A stretch of DNA of 64,000 nt from Rhytidiadelphus loreus (GCA_947034895.1 OX344765.1:49233001-49297000); one strand, 5' to 3'; counted from the stretch's first letter, positions 19,441 through 31,768 are shown. Notes: generated by a model from the letters alone, not told the origin. Numbers and translations are program-made.

Positions 19441-20963
19441 TCCCAACTCCCAACCTCGACCCCATTCACACCACCAACAGGCAACAACCCCGTTCACACC
19501 GCGGTCCCCAAGTCCTTGGCTCACAGCACACCAGCACGCCTCTTCTACTGTCCGTCACAATATACTTTTTGCTCCGTCCCGTCAATCATTCTGCGCGGCC
19601 GTCTTGATCCCTCTTGCAAATCCTTTCTCTCCATCTGCTACTCTCACTCTGCCATTCTGCGCGGGCTGTCAGTGTGTTAAGCGCTTGCAAATTCAATTTT
19701 GAATTTCGTGACGGGGCGCATTTCGTGTCCGTTTTTGCGGTTCGTGGGAGGAAGGGGAGCGACTCCGGACTGGCTGCCGTGTTTTGAGCTCGAGCTCGTT
19801 GATGTGAGAAGAGCACTTGGAATTTGGAGTCGGTTTTTAGTTCAAGAGTTTGGCTCGCTGGAAGAGAGGGAGAGGTGATCTTGTTTGGTTTCCAGGGGAT
19901 CGATCAAGCAGGTTGCTGCGGGAGGGTGTGGATCTGAGACCAAGATGTTTTCACCGGTGTTCGCTCTTCACTTTCGTAGCTGGACAAGTTGCTAACGTAA
20001 GTGTTCTCCAACGTTACGATGGCCTGATCTTAGAGCATCTTCGAGTGGAATATTGCCTTATTGGGCAGGCGGGAACCACGTTGACTATTGATACAAACTG
20101 TGGGGTCGAATATGTGTTTTGTATAATTTCTTGTTATGGAGAAGAGGGAGGTGGTTAGTTAAAGATTCTTTCAATTATTATGGAACTTTCTTGCCTTGGT
20201 ACTTGTGGAGTTGGGATGTGTGCCTTAGACTGCTTGGCGCAGGGCTCACGTTAGTTAGTGTGAGTTCTAAAGAATGCCAGCAGTGACTCCCGTTGCATTT
20301 CAGATTTCGGAAAGGAAGTTTCCGGGGTTGTTAGGGATCGTGGGAGCATGTGCACGGTGCTTCTTTTCGCCTTGAGCCTATATTATAGCTTCGGTCAGAA
20401 TCTCAAGTTGCATCTAGGAAATTGCTAGATTTCGAGAAATTCCGTAGAAAGGGTTGCTGCTCGTTTTCTGATTGATGTTCGGAAAGCACGTGTTTGCAAA
20501 TCCATAGCGTGATTAGTATCTACAAAGCAGTGACGAGTGTTGCTCAGAGAACACCACCACCTGAAATGTACACCTGAGGTACATTCTCACTGTACTCTGG
20601 TTGTCTCCTGACCAGCACTCCACCCGCATTGAATGGAGCAGCTTACTTGAACGATCAAATTCAGTGCATTGAGACCGAGATCTTGTACATCGCCGTGTAT
20701 GACCATGGCTTTCCGGAGCGGGAGTCTGTATGTCACAGTTTCAATGCAGATGTGCTTGTTAGATGTGTGATCACTGATGATTTGTAAAACTTGGGACTTC
20801 GACTGACCTTGCTTTCTCCTGATTCCTCCGAGCAGGTTTGCTCACATAGATTTACAGATTCAGTATATGTCTGGAAGATCGTGATTACATTCACAAAGAC
20901 CTCCTGAATTTGCATTCGGCCTCCCCTACCGGGCTCGAATCACTGTAGTGGGGTACTTGTCGA
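19440..20963 (+). other. Probable promoter and leader region of the BIC-like gene
   Basis: This stretch has balanced base composition, unlike the AT-rich spacers, but no frame with a recognisable domain. Its position just upstream of the intronless gene at 20964 suggests promoter, untranslated leader and possibly a leader intron. That assignment is inference from position and composition only. Confidence 0.4.
20487..20492 (+). promoter_or_regulatory. G-box (CACGTG) upstream of the BIC-like gene
   Basis: A perfect CACGTG lies about 470 bases before the start codon. G-boxes bind HY5 and PIF-type factors, and BIC genes in Arabidopsis are light-induced through HY5. Use of this site is inference; one hexamer can occur by chance. 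Confidence 0.35.
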
Positions 20964-21794
20964 ATGGTGATGGTTGAACAAGCTGGGCTGCATGAGAGAA
21001 GGACATCTTCGAACGATAGAAAACGAAGCTACTCAACCGCGGAAGCGCGTGATGTAGAATCGAAGCGGCGCACTGTGGAAATCTCAACGGGCTATGTCGG
21101 TGGACTTTCACCATCTTATCCCGTCTCATCACTGTACCATTGTCATCGAGATTCGGAGGTTACTAACGAATCCCAGCGCAGTCAGAAGTCTAAGATTGCG
21201 GATTTCACGGAGGAAGGATATCCAGGACAATACGATCACTTCCGCGACTACCCCCTCACGCAACCGCAGGACCCGGGAAGTAGTTACCGACCCCAGCCAA
21301 CCAAGCTTAACAACAGGTTCAATCTTTCAAGGTACCAACTGGACGGAGAGGATGATTTGGCCCCAATTCCTGTGATGGATCCCGGGGAGAAACCGAACCG
21401 TTTCAAGACCCAGAGAGAGAGACTCATGCTAGCGGCTGAGAGTGAAGAAGAGGAGGAAGAGGAAGAAGAAGAGAAGGAAGAAGAGGAGCCGCAGTCACTC
21501 TCCTCGGAATCACGGTCGCAGTCGCAAGACAGTTACATGCCGCAGCGGGAGCGACTGCGGCGATTCAGCAGCGAACATTCGCGGCATGTGGTGATTCCGA
21601 ATGAATGGGAAGGGGAGCAGCAGTTGCAGGAATTTGTGGCCCTTGGGAATATTGAAGCGGCGTTGCGGCCGCTGGGTTTGATGATGGCGCGAGCGGCGCT
21701 GGTTTCGGATTCCGTGACGACGAGGCACCGTCGATCTTCTTCCACTGCACGGTCGTGTTGTCACACGAATCATGGAAATCCGCGCACGTCGTAG
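20964..21794 (+). CDS. BIC-like protein (putative blue-light inhibitor of cryptochromes)
   Basis: This is an intronless 276-residue protein. Residues about 193-250 resemble the conserved domain of Arabidopsis BIC1/BIC2, which bind photoexcited CRY2 and block its dimerisation in the nucleus. RERLRRFSSEHSRHVVIPNE is followed by W, E-rich spacing, QEFVALGNIEAALRPLGLMM and ARAALV, matching the BIC pattern RERLk.hr...r..IP..W..E..L..W......L.P.G...AR.AL. The N-terminal ~190 residues are low-complexity: basic near 10-40, then RFKTQRERLMLAAESEEEEE with a run of about 15 acidic residues near 160-175. It is longer than Arabidopsis BICs (about 140 residues). The tryptophan expected in the DWID-type block is F here. 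The start at 20964 is the first in-frame ATG; a second Met lies two codons on. Family assignment is from motif memory, not a search. Confidence 0.72.
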   Translation: MVMVEQAGLHERRTSSNDRKRSYSTAEARDVESKRRTVEISTGYVGGLSPSYPVSSLYHCHRDSEVTNESQRSQKSKIADFTEEGYPGQYDHFRDYPLTQPQDPGSSYRPQPTKLNNRFNLSRYQLDGEDDLAPIPVMDPGEKPNRFKTQRERLMLAAESEEEEEEEEEEKEEEEPQSLSSESRSQSQDSYMPQRERLRRFSSEHSRHVVIPNEWEGEQQLQEFVALGNIEAALRPLGLMMARAALVSDSVTTRHRRSSSTARSCCHTNHGNPRTS

Positions 21795-22136
21795 TCGATT
21801 GTGAAGGTATTTTTGAAGTGTTGTCACTACACTTCGACTTACTGTAGCAGTGTCAAACGAGACTGCCGCTGCCACTCAAACGTTTCAAATCCAGGCCGGT
21901 GCCATTTAGTGTTTGAAGGACATTAATTATCTTTCGTGACAAACAAATTTTCCTTGATGAGGTTGTCGATTATTAGGAAATAGGTTTGCACAGCATCAAT
22001 TAGGTGCGGTACATAAGCACGCGGTCTGACATGTCCTTCTGAAGGAAAACCTGAAATTTTTTTTAGCTTTCCAGCAACAATAAAATCTCTCTCAAGGTGC
22101 ATTGTTGAGGCTGTTGCATTTGTTTCCAACACAAGT

Positions 22137-22499
22137 AAGGTAGCCGACCTCTTTCCGACCACGACTTATTTTCTCTTTCACACAGCACAAATGTCGTGGA
22201 GGTGTACATTGAATGCATACAATATCACAAGATGTACAATTGAAGCCATAATTATCACCTATTTTGAAGCATGGTCGATTTTGTAATTAGCCTATGGTTG
22301 CAAATGTGGTGCCCTACACAACAAGAATGGATTGAACGGAATCTTTACGAAAAAAATTCATAATTATTTTGTTTTTAGGGAAAAAAATCAAGAACCCTCC
22401 TCAAATCTATTTCTCGACATGGGGGATTTTTCTCCTCACCAAATGCATACTAGACATACAATAAATTGCTTAAGTGGTCGGAACGAGGTCAGCTACCTT
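22137..22499. mobile_element. Short inverted-repeat element related to sequence at 55434-55760
   Basis: The ends are 26-base inverted repeats: AAGGTAGCCGACCTCTTTCC at 22137 continuing GACCAC, and its reverse complement with two mismatches at 22474-22499. The interior matches the opposite strand of 55434-55760 over most of its length: AAGCATGGTCGATTTTGTAA, ATGCATTTGGTGAGGAGAAA, AATGTACACCTCC. A third copy of the terminal word lies at 56178-56201. No coding capacity; a MITE-like element. Confidence 0.6.
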
Positions 22500-24445
22500 A
22501 ATTAGAAAATGTGCATTTTCCAAGCCTTCCGATTACTTTGTAATTACAAGCGATGTGTACAAAAGTCAAATAGTACATATGGTAGACATCTTGTGAGCCG
22601 TTACTCTTAACATTAACATGCACACCTCAGTCCTCAACCAGTTTGAAAGCCAATCTTAAAACAAACAAACTTAATGAGCCCCTAAAGTGTCCAATAGGTG
22701 ACTTCATTGTTCACTATAGAAACAAAGAATGCACGTATTGGTCCAATAATGGGAGCATTTTGGTGATTAGCTTGGTCATGGGCCCGCGTCCTTGAAGGGT
22801 TAACATGGATCACCTCTAAGAAATTTAGATCCTTTCATGCATGTGTATCAATAGACCACATTGTAGGAACGAAAGATAGAGATATACCATGAGGGGTACT
22901 CCAATTTCACCCTGTAACGCGCTCACCAAGACAGGATCTGCACTAGGCAAGCACTGCCATAAAATTTAGTAACGGTACCCACCTCAAACTTGCTCTTCAG
23001 CCTCACGACTGTCAATCAAGCAAACTACATTACTACAATGTTTCTCGCCACACGTGTCTCAGGATGGAACACCTGTAGCATTCGCTGGATCAAAAGCAGT
23101 TACTCCATCTGTCCCAAAATACTAGGATGGATATCTTATCCTGTCCTGCACAACGAGAAATGTATATCCAATAAACACCCTGAAAACTTCTACTACAAAC
23201 AAGCGAAAGTTGTAATCAAGTTTAGATCACTGTGCCCACAACCACATATTTTTTGAAAAGGAAATTAAATTAAATCCAAATTCATGGGTTGCAATTATGG
23301 TCCTATTTGATGTTCTCCAAAGTATACCAATTGATGAGCAACTGTCCGCCCCTAAACTAGTTGCACAGCCATGACTACAAACTCATTCTCTCCAACTTTA
23401 TGAAGGACACCGGCAAGCTCCGCAGAGTTGATAATTGAATTATCTCCACTTTGAAGAAGGTACATATAGTAGGAGCACCCATTCCCAACCAGGGATGGGT
23501 ACCTGACTTGCAGAATACCCCTATTTCCAACCAAGCCAAACTTCTCTGTGAATCATGTTTGGGAGTCTCGATTTAATGACATGCACAATATGCGAGGTGG
23601 AAAGGACCAATTGCTATATGCCACGTATTACAGCATTTATTATTTTGAAATTTGTATGCATGAGTAGGAAGGAACCTCCCCTATGAGTGGAATTGCAAGA
23701 CTCTAAATGTTATGTACTGGTTCGGAACACTTTTTGCCTTCTAAAATTCACAGAAATTTCAGTTTTGAAAATAAAATTTTGAAAATTTTGCAGTCCCAAT
23801 ATTTTCTATCTCCCTACATGGGAAAAATTTCAAACGCAGCCAACTGCTCACCATCTGTTCTACAGATGCTCAAGTGATTAGGTATGGGTGGTCCTACTAT
23901 AGCTGAAGTTGCCAAGGAGACCCACTGCCTGCAAGTTGTCATGGACACTCTTTGTGCCACTGATGCTGTTCAGCGACTGAACCCTAATACTGCCTCACAT
24001 ACTGACAACTTACAAGTTTCTAGCACAATAACCCACATGACAGGCTGTGAACCTAGTCGCACATTCACCTACTGTAGATAACCAGCGTACACGACATACT
24101 CCTACGCTTTTATCTCCCGAGTGAGAAGGTGAATTCCATGATATCCAGAACACAGATAAGTCAACACACGATGCCATGTGGGAAGTACAAACCTCAACTA
24201 TATTTGTGCCCAGATTCATGCTGTAGTATTGCTTAGTTGTCAACAGCGGGAGATGCTTGCTCTTCAACTTTGCCACCTGAGTTCAAAATCACCTAAGTTT
24301 CATCATAAGATAGTGCTGATAAGCTTGATCATTGAATTAGAAGAAAGATGTCTAATTGGTTGGAAACAATCTCCAATAGTAGCTTACCAAATTAGTATGA
24401 CTTTGCTCTTAATATGGCAGACTAGGCCAGAACTCTCGACGCATT

Positions 24446-24488
24446 AATGTTAATTTATAGGGTATGTGTTGGGCTATAAATTAACATT
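24446..24488. repeat. Perfect 15-bp hairpin downstream of the first GDSL gene
   Basis: AATGTTAATTTATAG (24446-24460) pairs exactly with 24474-24488 around a 13-base loop. It sits about 410 bases past the stop codon of the minus-strand GDSL gene. It may be a tiny transposon remnant or an RNA structure in a long 3' UTR. Confidence 0.5.
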
Positions 24489-24899
24489 GATGAACAGATA
24501 TCAAGTTACACCAATGGATACCAAATGTTTCAGTGAAAGCGGGAATACCACGACCACAACGCATACATGACAATCTTGAAGGCGGGAGGAAAGGTCGTTC
24601 CAACCAACCCAAATTAAAAGAATATCCCTGGATGCATGAAACAAGTTTGAAATCCAAATTTCTGTGAATGTCATTGGGTGGTGAATGCCAAACTTATTGT
24701 GGATTCACCCTTACATGGCTGTACCAATATATTGGTGATCTCAATCCCGCCGGATACTCAAAAATGAAAGAAAAATGAAAAGAAAATGAAAGAAAAAGGC
24801 TGCTACTGATGCTAATCTAATTCTTGACTGAAAACTCAACTACAGGCAACTGCTGCAAGCAAGTGATCTAGAAAGAAACCCAGAACGGTAAGCGCTGGC

Positions 24900-27800
24900 T
24901 CAAACATTGTATTTTCGAATCCACGTATTAAGCTTGGGGCCTTCCAAGGTGAACCCTGACACCGACGCATACAAGTTGACGACGGCCTTCCAGGCGGCAT
25001 CCGTGGGATGAATGGTGTCAAACAGCAACGCCTTGCTGGGATCCTCACACTCCGTGTACAGGGGCCTTCCTTCACTGTCGGTCTCGCCACACACAACCGG
25101 GTAGAGATTGGTACCGTTCCCATGGCAGCACGGTACCAGTGGGTCCACGAAACCTGAATACATGCACCCCACGAAAGATCCATCAAAATTGATCACCAAT
25201 AGCAACGTCAAACCAAATTTCAATCGTATCAAGACCTTATCCATGGTTGGAAACAAGACAATCGTTACATTTGACCGAATTTGAGATATACTTAGAATTG
25301 CTTAGGACATATCTGGGGGGTGACTTCCTCGATCCTGTGGCGAGCAATCTATAAACAAGGCTAGTATGATACTTTGATAGATCATTGGTCAAACAAGTTT
25401 GAACAATGCTTACTGGGCAGGCCTTTCCAAAAAGACTTTTAAATTTTCATAAATTTTACAAATCCTCCAAGGCATTGAATTGATTTCGATTTTAATGAAG
25501 TGCTTTTGAATAATTTATTGAGCGAAGGTCCACTTTCCGAGTCCAAAACTCAATACAAATTACTAATTGTGGATTTGGCATCGAAAATTTGAAGGGTAAA
25601 AGTGGGGCTTACCGTAGGTAGCTGGGTGCCAGATCAATTCCTTGAAAGCTCTCGTCTGGTCAGCAATGACGACGCGCAGGTCGGACAGCTGCTGATTCAA
25701 GCCCTTCACCCGTTGATGAAGCAACGAATTGTGGAGCAAAGTCTGATTGACAAAGGTGGAGTTGGTGCTGCAGCCCGTGTAGGCAAGCTCCATGATGGAG
25801 AGGGGAATGCACTCCATGTAAGGCAGGTTGGCTACCACGATGTGGCGAATCCCAATTGCGTTCAGGCGCACAATGGAGAGCGCAATTCCGTCCACCACCG
25901 ACGCCACAAACGAATTCAGCTCTTTTGTGGAGGGAGATACCTTCAAAACCACAAGTACACCTCACGTCAATTAATAAATAAATAATAAGCACCTAACAAT
26001 GAAGGTAGGTAGATTATTTATTGCATCATAACACTATTGCATGTCATTTCTTATTACGTTAGTTGGTATATAATATATTTGAATTAGAGCAGCATCCAAA
26101 CTTAGTTAAGTTACTTACGTTCACTTAGTTGGATCTAAATTAGTGACATTAACTGAGTTGCATCTGCCAAACTGTAATTCAACTTCTGTCTCGACTTCTG
26201 TTAACATAGTTGGATGATAGCATGTTATTTCTCTTTATGATGCTCTAAGGAGGTATCCATCAAATGAAATTAGCAATTTCTGTTAGGATGGACAAGAATT
26301 GTGCACTTGTTCAACACTTCAATCTACACCCGCCTGGTGTTTGAAGGAAAAACCACCATACTTGCATTGTGCACTTCAATTAAGCAATTTGAAAATTGGC
26401 ACTGACTTACATGAAATATTGAATGTGTTCCCTACTTTCAAATTCCCCACTTCATCGAACACTTCCGTGTCCACGACAACCCAGCCAACCATCCCCACTA
26501 AAAGCCTTCACGCTAGACTGCGATTCATTCCACAAAGTTTGAACGCCTCAAAAGAAAAACTTCAAGCCCTGGAGCTGTTTATTTACCTTGAACGGTGTTT
26601 CAGAGTTGCGAGAGTCGTAGTCATTGAGTCCCACGCTGATGACTCCAACTGAATTCCGGAGGTGCAGCTTGGTGAGAACTCCGTTCGCAACCAAGGCTTC
26701 CATGTTGCCCACTTGCTCATCTAGCGGAAGGAGGCCGTAGGCATACGTTGCGCCCGCGCCACCCACGGCGAAGTTGATCCCTTGTAGCGCTTCGGAAAGG
26801 TTCTGGCGGTGCAAGAACGGTGTCGGAGTCGGCAAATTAAACAGCTTCGCTGCAGCAAACACACATTTTAACGTCAATTTCGTTAAATGTGCGGTAGTCA
26901 AATACTGTGGCATCTTTCAGAACACGAGGTCTGAAAAGAAAAATCCATACCTACAGTGCATTTCTAGATCTTTATGTACATATATGTCACAACTATTGAC
27001 TCTGGAATTGTGCCAATTGATCGAAATTGACCATACAGCAAACCTCGTCCGAGGTGAACCACTCTTTTCGGGGAGCTACAATGGTTTGAGATGGATAGGC
27101 TTCTTTGTTTCGAGACCAATTTCCAAGGGATTATAAATCTCTCTCTCTCGGATTCATCTTCTTCACTTTGGGTTTGACAATATAGTGCAGCTTTAGTTGA
27201 AGCATCGTTCATTGGAGCTCGCAAATTGAGACAGGGCGGGTTAAAAATCGAGATGACCATAGGCAATCAACGCAACGTTGAGACTATGACGGAATTCGAA
27301 TTCACCACTCTCCTCTTTCTAGTCTCGATTCATTTCTAAACCAACACTTTTCATACTTTGCCCTTGGAATCAGCGCCCCAACAATTATGGCGTCTTCATG
27401 CAAATTTGAACAAACCCGGAGCCTTGCTGTGGGAAAACACCCCCCAGACAGATGTAGAATCGGAACCTCCGTTACAAGATGACTTTAATCGAGCCCAGAC
27501 TGAGAGGGGGGGGGGTCCCGATTCTACTTTCTAACCAACACATCCTTTGCTAAGTGTACTGATTTCCATCCAACGACGCTCCAATTTAACGTTACCTAGT
27601 ACATAGCTAAGGAATTGCAATAATAACAGGGCAACATTTTCACGTCCGTTTTTTGGATTCGCTTGAAAAACAATAGTCTGTTTGTTCAAGACCAAAGCAG
27701 CACAGCATACATACCAGAAGCTTAATGAATGAATTAATGCGGGGAGCTTACCAAAGTAATCAGTTTGGACGCGGCCATCGGAGCGTCGGCGGTCGGGGAA

Positions 27801-28131
27801 TCCAGGCCAAGTGATTCCATACGGTGAGTTTAACAGATCAAGCGAGTTTCCAGTGTCCATGTAGGAATCGCCGAACACGTACATTCCTACCGCCCCATCC
27901 ACTGCGCCTGTCCAAAGCAAATACCCACAAATGATTGAGTGATTATCATCGAAAAAGATGATCAAATGATTAGATAAATGATCAGACATTTGATCTCTTT
28001 GATTTCAAACGATTTCTTCGTATGCCGGGCTAAGTTGATCAGGGAGACCCCATATCGAGCTTACCTATATTAAAGACTCCAATCACCACCATCGCCAGAA
28101 GGGCGCCATACCAAATACCTTGCAGCTTCAT
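24900..28131 (-). CDS. GDSL esterase/lipase, At5g03610-like subfamily (paralogue 1, five exons)
   Basis: Five exons (28131-28065, 27907-27752, 26849-26587, 25940-25613, 25153-24900) splice in frame to 355 residues. The first exon is a signal peptide (MKLQGIWYGALLAMVVIGVF), so the enzyme is probably secreted or in the cell wall. SGNH blocks are complete: block I VFGDSYMDTGN (nucleophile Ser), then PYGITWPGFPDRRRSDGRV, which marks the At5g03610-type branch; block II FAVGGAGATYAYG (oxyanion Gly); block III SVGLNDY (oxyanion Asn); block V DTIHPTDAAW (Asp and His). The family hydrolyses esters of lipids or cell-wall acyl groups; the substrate here is unknown. Splice sites are GT-AG with phases 1,1,0,1. 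It is paralogous to 56627-59743, whose exons 3 and 4 have the same lengths (263 and 328 nt). Confidence 0.9.
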
Positions 28132-29914
28132 CTTCACCTCGATCACAAGAGATGGCCTGAAAATAAACAAGCAAATTCACAGTACTCAAAGCAGCAGCTA
28201 GCTAGCTCTCCCTCTTCAATGGAACACCACTGAGAACAGTGTACGTAGCCCGGCGATGGATTACACAGCCGAAGTAAAAATGTCCTTTGATTGCTGCCTT
28301 TGAAGCTACCAGGGTTCAAGTACTGTACGTTCAAGGACACAATCAAACTTGATGGGCACGTGAAGTTAATGCCGACAATGACACGGATATGCAGTCAGTT
28401 GTACGGAGAATTCAGTCTCTTGCTGTGCGCAGATATTAGTGAAAGACTCTGTCTGTATTTGAGGTGGCAGTGTCTGGCAGCTTTATAACGACGACGTTGT
28501 GTTTTGTGACGAAGTGGGGAATGTGGAATTGGAGCCTCACAGGTGGGTCGAAGGTGTTCAAACAGGCATTGCTCACTTTCGCCGTTGCGAACTTTGGGAC
28601 GTCAAACTTTGACTTCTTCTGATTATGCTCAAAATTCAAAAGCCTGTGAGTGGGTTATTGACCATAAAGGAGTCCAAAAACGAACACAAGAACACCATAA
28701 AGATATACTCATCCTCAACGTCTACATTTGATTATCCCTGTAGAAATTTAGTTATAATGCTATTAATAGATATCACACCCCCTTTCAAAATATATAATTT
28801 TAAGAAGTAAATAATAAGTTTTACACTTAGTCATGTGAATGAAGAATTTATTGGAGGTAGTTCTAGATGAATGCACAATAAAATTTAAGTATTGAAACAT
28901 TTCCTACTTACAAGAATATGATAATTGCATTTAAAAAAAACAATTTCAATATACACATCTTTTGGTTGGTTTTGGCAATTTCATCAAACTTTGAAGGGAA
29001 AAGTTGTAAAAGTGAAATATTGTTTTCATATTGACTTCATGACATTGTGAAACAAAAATTGGATGTCACCGTTGTTCATATTTGTTTCCAATCACATTTT
29101 GAAACTTAACCCTTAAACACTACACCAACCTAATAGTGGCCAACAAATGACTTTCAAGATTATTGTAGAAATGAAGAATGCACCTATTTTTCATTTGGAC
29201 AAAATTTTTGGGACATTAGGAAAATAACATTATTTTTAACTGTTCAGATTGTTAATAGATTTCAATGCACTCCTATCCTTTCCAAACTTTGAGTTTGGGA
29301 GCCCTTTTCAAAGTATAGTATGAAGTTTATTGTAATAAAATTAATGAGAACTAGAAGATCATTTTGGAACAGAGGGAATATTTGTTGTATGGTTATTGAT
29401 TTCTGCAAAAATTGCATTTAGTCTTGCGTCAATGCAATGCGTTGCAACATCCAATTTGTTGTGAAGTACTCCTCTGTTAGTGTTGCTTTTGAGGTTGGCA
29501 TTTGTTGAAGTGTGCTATGGTTTCTGTGATGTGAGGGCATGTGGGTCGAGAGTCCACAAGCTAGGCTTGTTTTGTGGGGTTTGTGCCTTCAATGCTTTGG
29601 TGATGCAAGATGAAATCTATATTGATATACTTATTGAAGAGGGGTATGGTTTCTTTCATAAACTATTTGATATAAATTGTTGAATTGGCAACAATAAGTA
29701 ATTGAATGCTATCATGTCTATCAAGGTTGCTAGGGTGAATTTTGTATATTATGCTAATTATGTTTTGACCTCCCAGAAGATGGGATAATATGTTGTGACT
29801 TGTGTAATTGAGTATTCAAGATCAAGATTTTATTATTATTATAGTAGTTGTGAGGAATTCAAAGTTGATAGATTTTTTTTAAATATCATTAAATGTAATT
29901 TAGCTAGTCTACAT

Positions 29915-30125
29915 AGCTCAGAGTTCCCCGAGTTCCCAAACTGTAGGAACTCGGCCACAATATCATATGGCTAAGAGATTGCCACGTTAAAAAAATTTAA
30001 TTTTTAAAATTTAATTTTTTTTTTTAAATTTAAAAAAAAAATAATTAATTCTTTTTTAATTTAATATTTTAAAATGATTTTAACTCTAAACAATGGTGGT
30101 TGGTTCTTGTATGGAGAATGAGCTT
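29915..30125. repeat. Degenerate member of the GACTGCCAC / AT-tract repeat family
   Basis: The order GAGTTCCC, GGAACTCGGCCAC, GAGATTGCCACGTT, then a ~100-base A/T-only tract matches the other copies. The ends are eroded. Confidence 0.45.
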
Positions 30126-31274
30126 GAAATGGCCCTCCATGGTGGTTGAAAAACATCTCATGTAGATTCTAAGTCAATGTTGCTTGAGGTGTAAACCTAT
30201 TCATCAATAGTAGGTAGGTGGGAGTAGCATTGGTGAGAATTACTACCATGAGTTTTGATTTTCTATCACATTTGGAGAGACCAACAATTTTTAAGTTCTA
30301 AAAGCTATAATTTGCAAAAAGTATGAAGTCATACAATTATTTGTGAGTATTTATTTGCAAGAGAGGGGGACCACAAACATATCATTCTATTCCTAGATGT
30401 GAATGGAATATCCAATTTTTTCCTACTTTGGCGATGATCTTGGTGTTGTTTTAAGTGTAAGTGTGAAAATTCTCCTTCCTTCTAGTTAAGAGATGTTGTT
30501 GATGTGAGAATTTTGTAAGTTGACCTCAATGAAACCAAAGAAAGTATTGTTTGGTCTTCCAATTATAACAATGAAGGTCTTCCAATTTATTGTCTTTGTA
30601 TATGGGCTTGAATAACTAACATTTTGTTAATTGAAAAGGAGTATTAAATGTGTATGAAGTCTATAGTAGTGGTAATAAGGTGAGGAGGATTGTTGTAGCC
30701 ATTAGTTGTAGGGTTTGTTATAAAACTAAATCATTATAGTTGTTGAAATTGTATGTATGTTGTATTGCCAAAGGATGTTGTATATTGTTAAATGATGAAT
30801 TTTTCTATAGTAAATTGTATGAAGAAGTTGAAAATTGTCTCACACATTGTAGAAAAAAAATTAAGGTTGACCCCTCATACAAAATACCCAACAATTTTTT
30901 TTCAAATTATTAATAACATGTAGGTGAATTTTAATATATACTTGAAGTCACATAATATGATTGGATATACTACCCAAATAAACACTTTCAACCTAAAAGT
31001 TTGGCCTTTGTGTATATGAGAAATTCTCCTCATAGGTTATACAAGTATAACAAACATAGGAGATCATATTAGTTCTTTTTATCAAAGAGTAACTATAATT
31101 GTATCTCATAATTTTGTTTGTTCTCCTAAAGCCGCCCATCTTCTTCAAACCACCCCTATTTTTAGGTGGAGAATGGAGATGGGATAATCCTTACTTTAGG
31201 AATTGAATGCATTGAGGAAAAATTATTTTTCTATTGTGAGAGCCAATCATCATTAGAAGAGATTTCGGGATCCA

Positions 31275-31463
31275 GAGGGCCGTTTTAGGGCCGTTCCCGG
31301 CGCTGTTTCCCAGCAATGAAAAAACACCACTATCAAATTTTATTTTATTTTATTTTCGAAAAAACTGACCTGGCAGTCTTTCGGCTAGGTCAGTACAGGT
31401 GGGGAACGGCGGGTTTCGGCGATTCTCAGGGGTTTTTTGAGTTGGGAACTCGCAGCCCTCCCC
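31275..31463. mobile_element. GC-rich-ended foldback element, copy at 31.3 kb
   Basis: It starts GAGGGCCGTTTTAGGGCCGT and ends AACTCGCAGCCCTCCCC, so the ends form a short inverted repeat (GAGGGC/GCCCTC). The centre is A/T-rich and flanked by TGACCTGGCAGTC. It is the reverse complement of the arrangement at 55015-55253, which begins GGAGGGCCGCGAGTT and ends AACGGCCCTCCCC. Non-coding. Confidence 0.55.
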
Positions 31464-31768
31464 GAGAGCCAAAACACATGTAATGTGTCTTGGATTCCTA
31501 CACATCTCTTAACAAGTTGAAAGTGGACAAATTTTGGGATACCTATGGTCACAAATAGGTGTTTATGCCCTGAATCTTTGAAAATTTATAAGTAATTCAT
31601 AAATGCTTGGAAAAATACAAAACCACTTGTGTTAGGTTCCACATCTATTTTTCTTTCTCTAAAAAATGATTGAAAAATATTTATGTCCACATAAGCGTAT
31701 GAAAAAGGTGGACCAGCCCTCATATGGTCACTTTTAGCACTTTTACTACCTTAATGTTGACTTAGATG

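Larger units (their letters stand above)
21795..24899. other. Intergenic stretch with an inverted-repeat element and one short hairpin
   Basis: This lies between the 3' end of the BIC-like gene and the 3' end of the first GDSL gene. It contains the inverted-repeat element at 22137-22499 and the hairpin at 24446-24488. Open frames are short and unconvincing. Confidence 0.6.
28132..31740. other. AT-rich spacer with repeat copies
   Basis: It holds the region upstream of the first GDSL gene, then AT-rich DNA. Members of the GACTGCCAC/AT-tract family lie at 29915-30125 and 31275-31463. A partial Stowaway-like end lies near 29290-29380 (reverse strand TATTCCCTCTGTTCCAAAAT). The frame at 29480-29683 is short and has no known domain. 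Confidence 0.6.

Noticed and set aside
19850..20158. 102-codon plus-strand frame upstream of the BIC-like gene
   Set aside because: No domain, and it contains a good splice-donor-like GTAAGTG; leader sequence is a more likely explanation.
20920..20955. GGGCTCGAATCAC, resembling a tRNA T-arm
   Set aside because: No A-box, anticodon arm or acceptor stem can be folded around it.
21510..21875. Minus-strand frames opposite the BIC-like gene
   Set aside because: They are shadows of the plus-strand gene, full of arginine and serine from reverse reading of its codons.
25602..25985. Plus-strand 127-codon frame opposite GDSL exon 4
   Set aside because: Antisense shadow; the minus-strand reading has the full GDSL exon with conserved residues and fitting splice sites.
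27506..27516. Run of about ten G residues
   Set aside because: A simple homopolymer in an intron of the first GDSL gene; no G-quadruplex-forming set of runs around it.
29480..29683. 67-codon frame in AT-rich spacer
   Set aside because: Short, isolated, no motif or splice neighbours.
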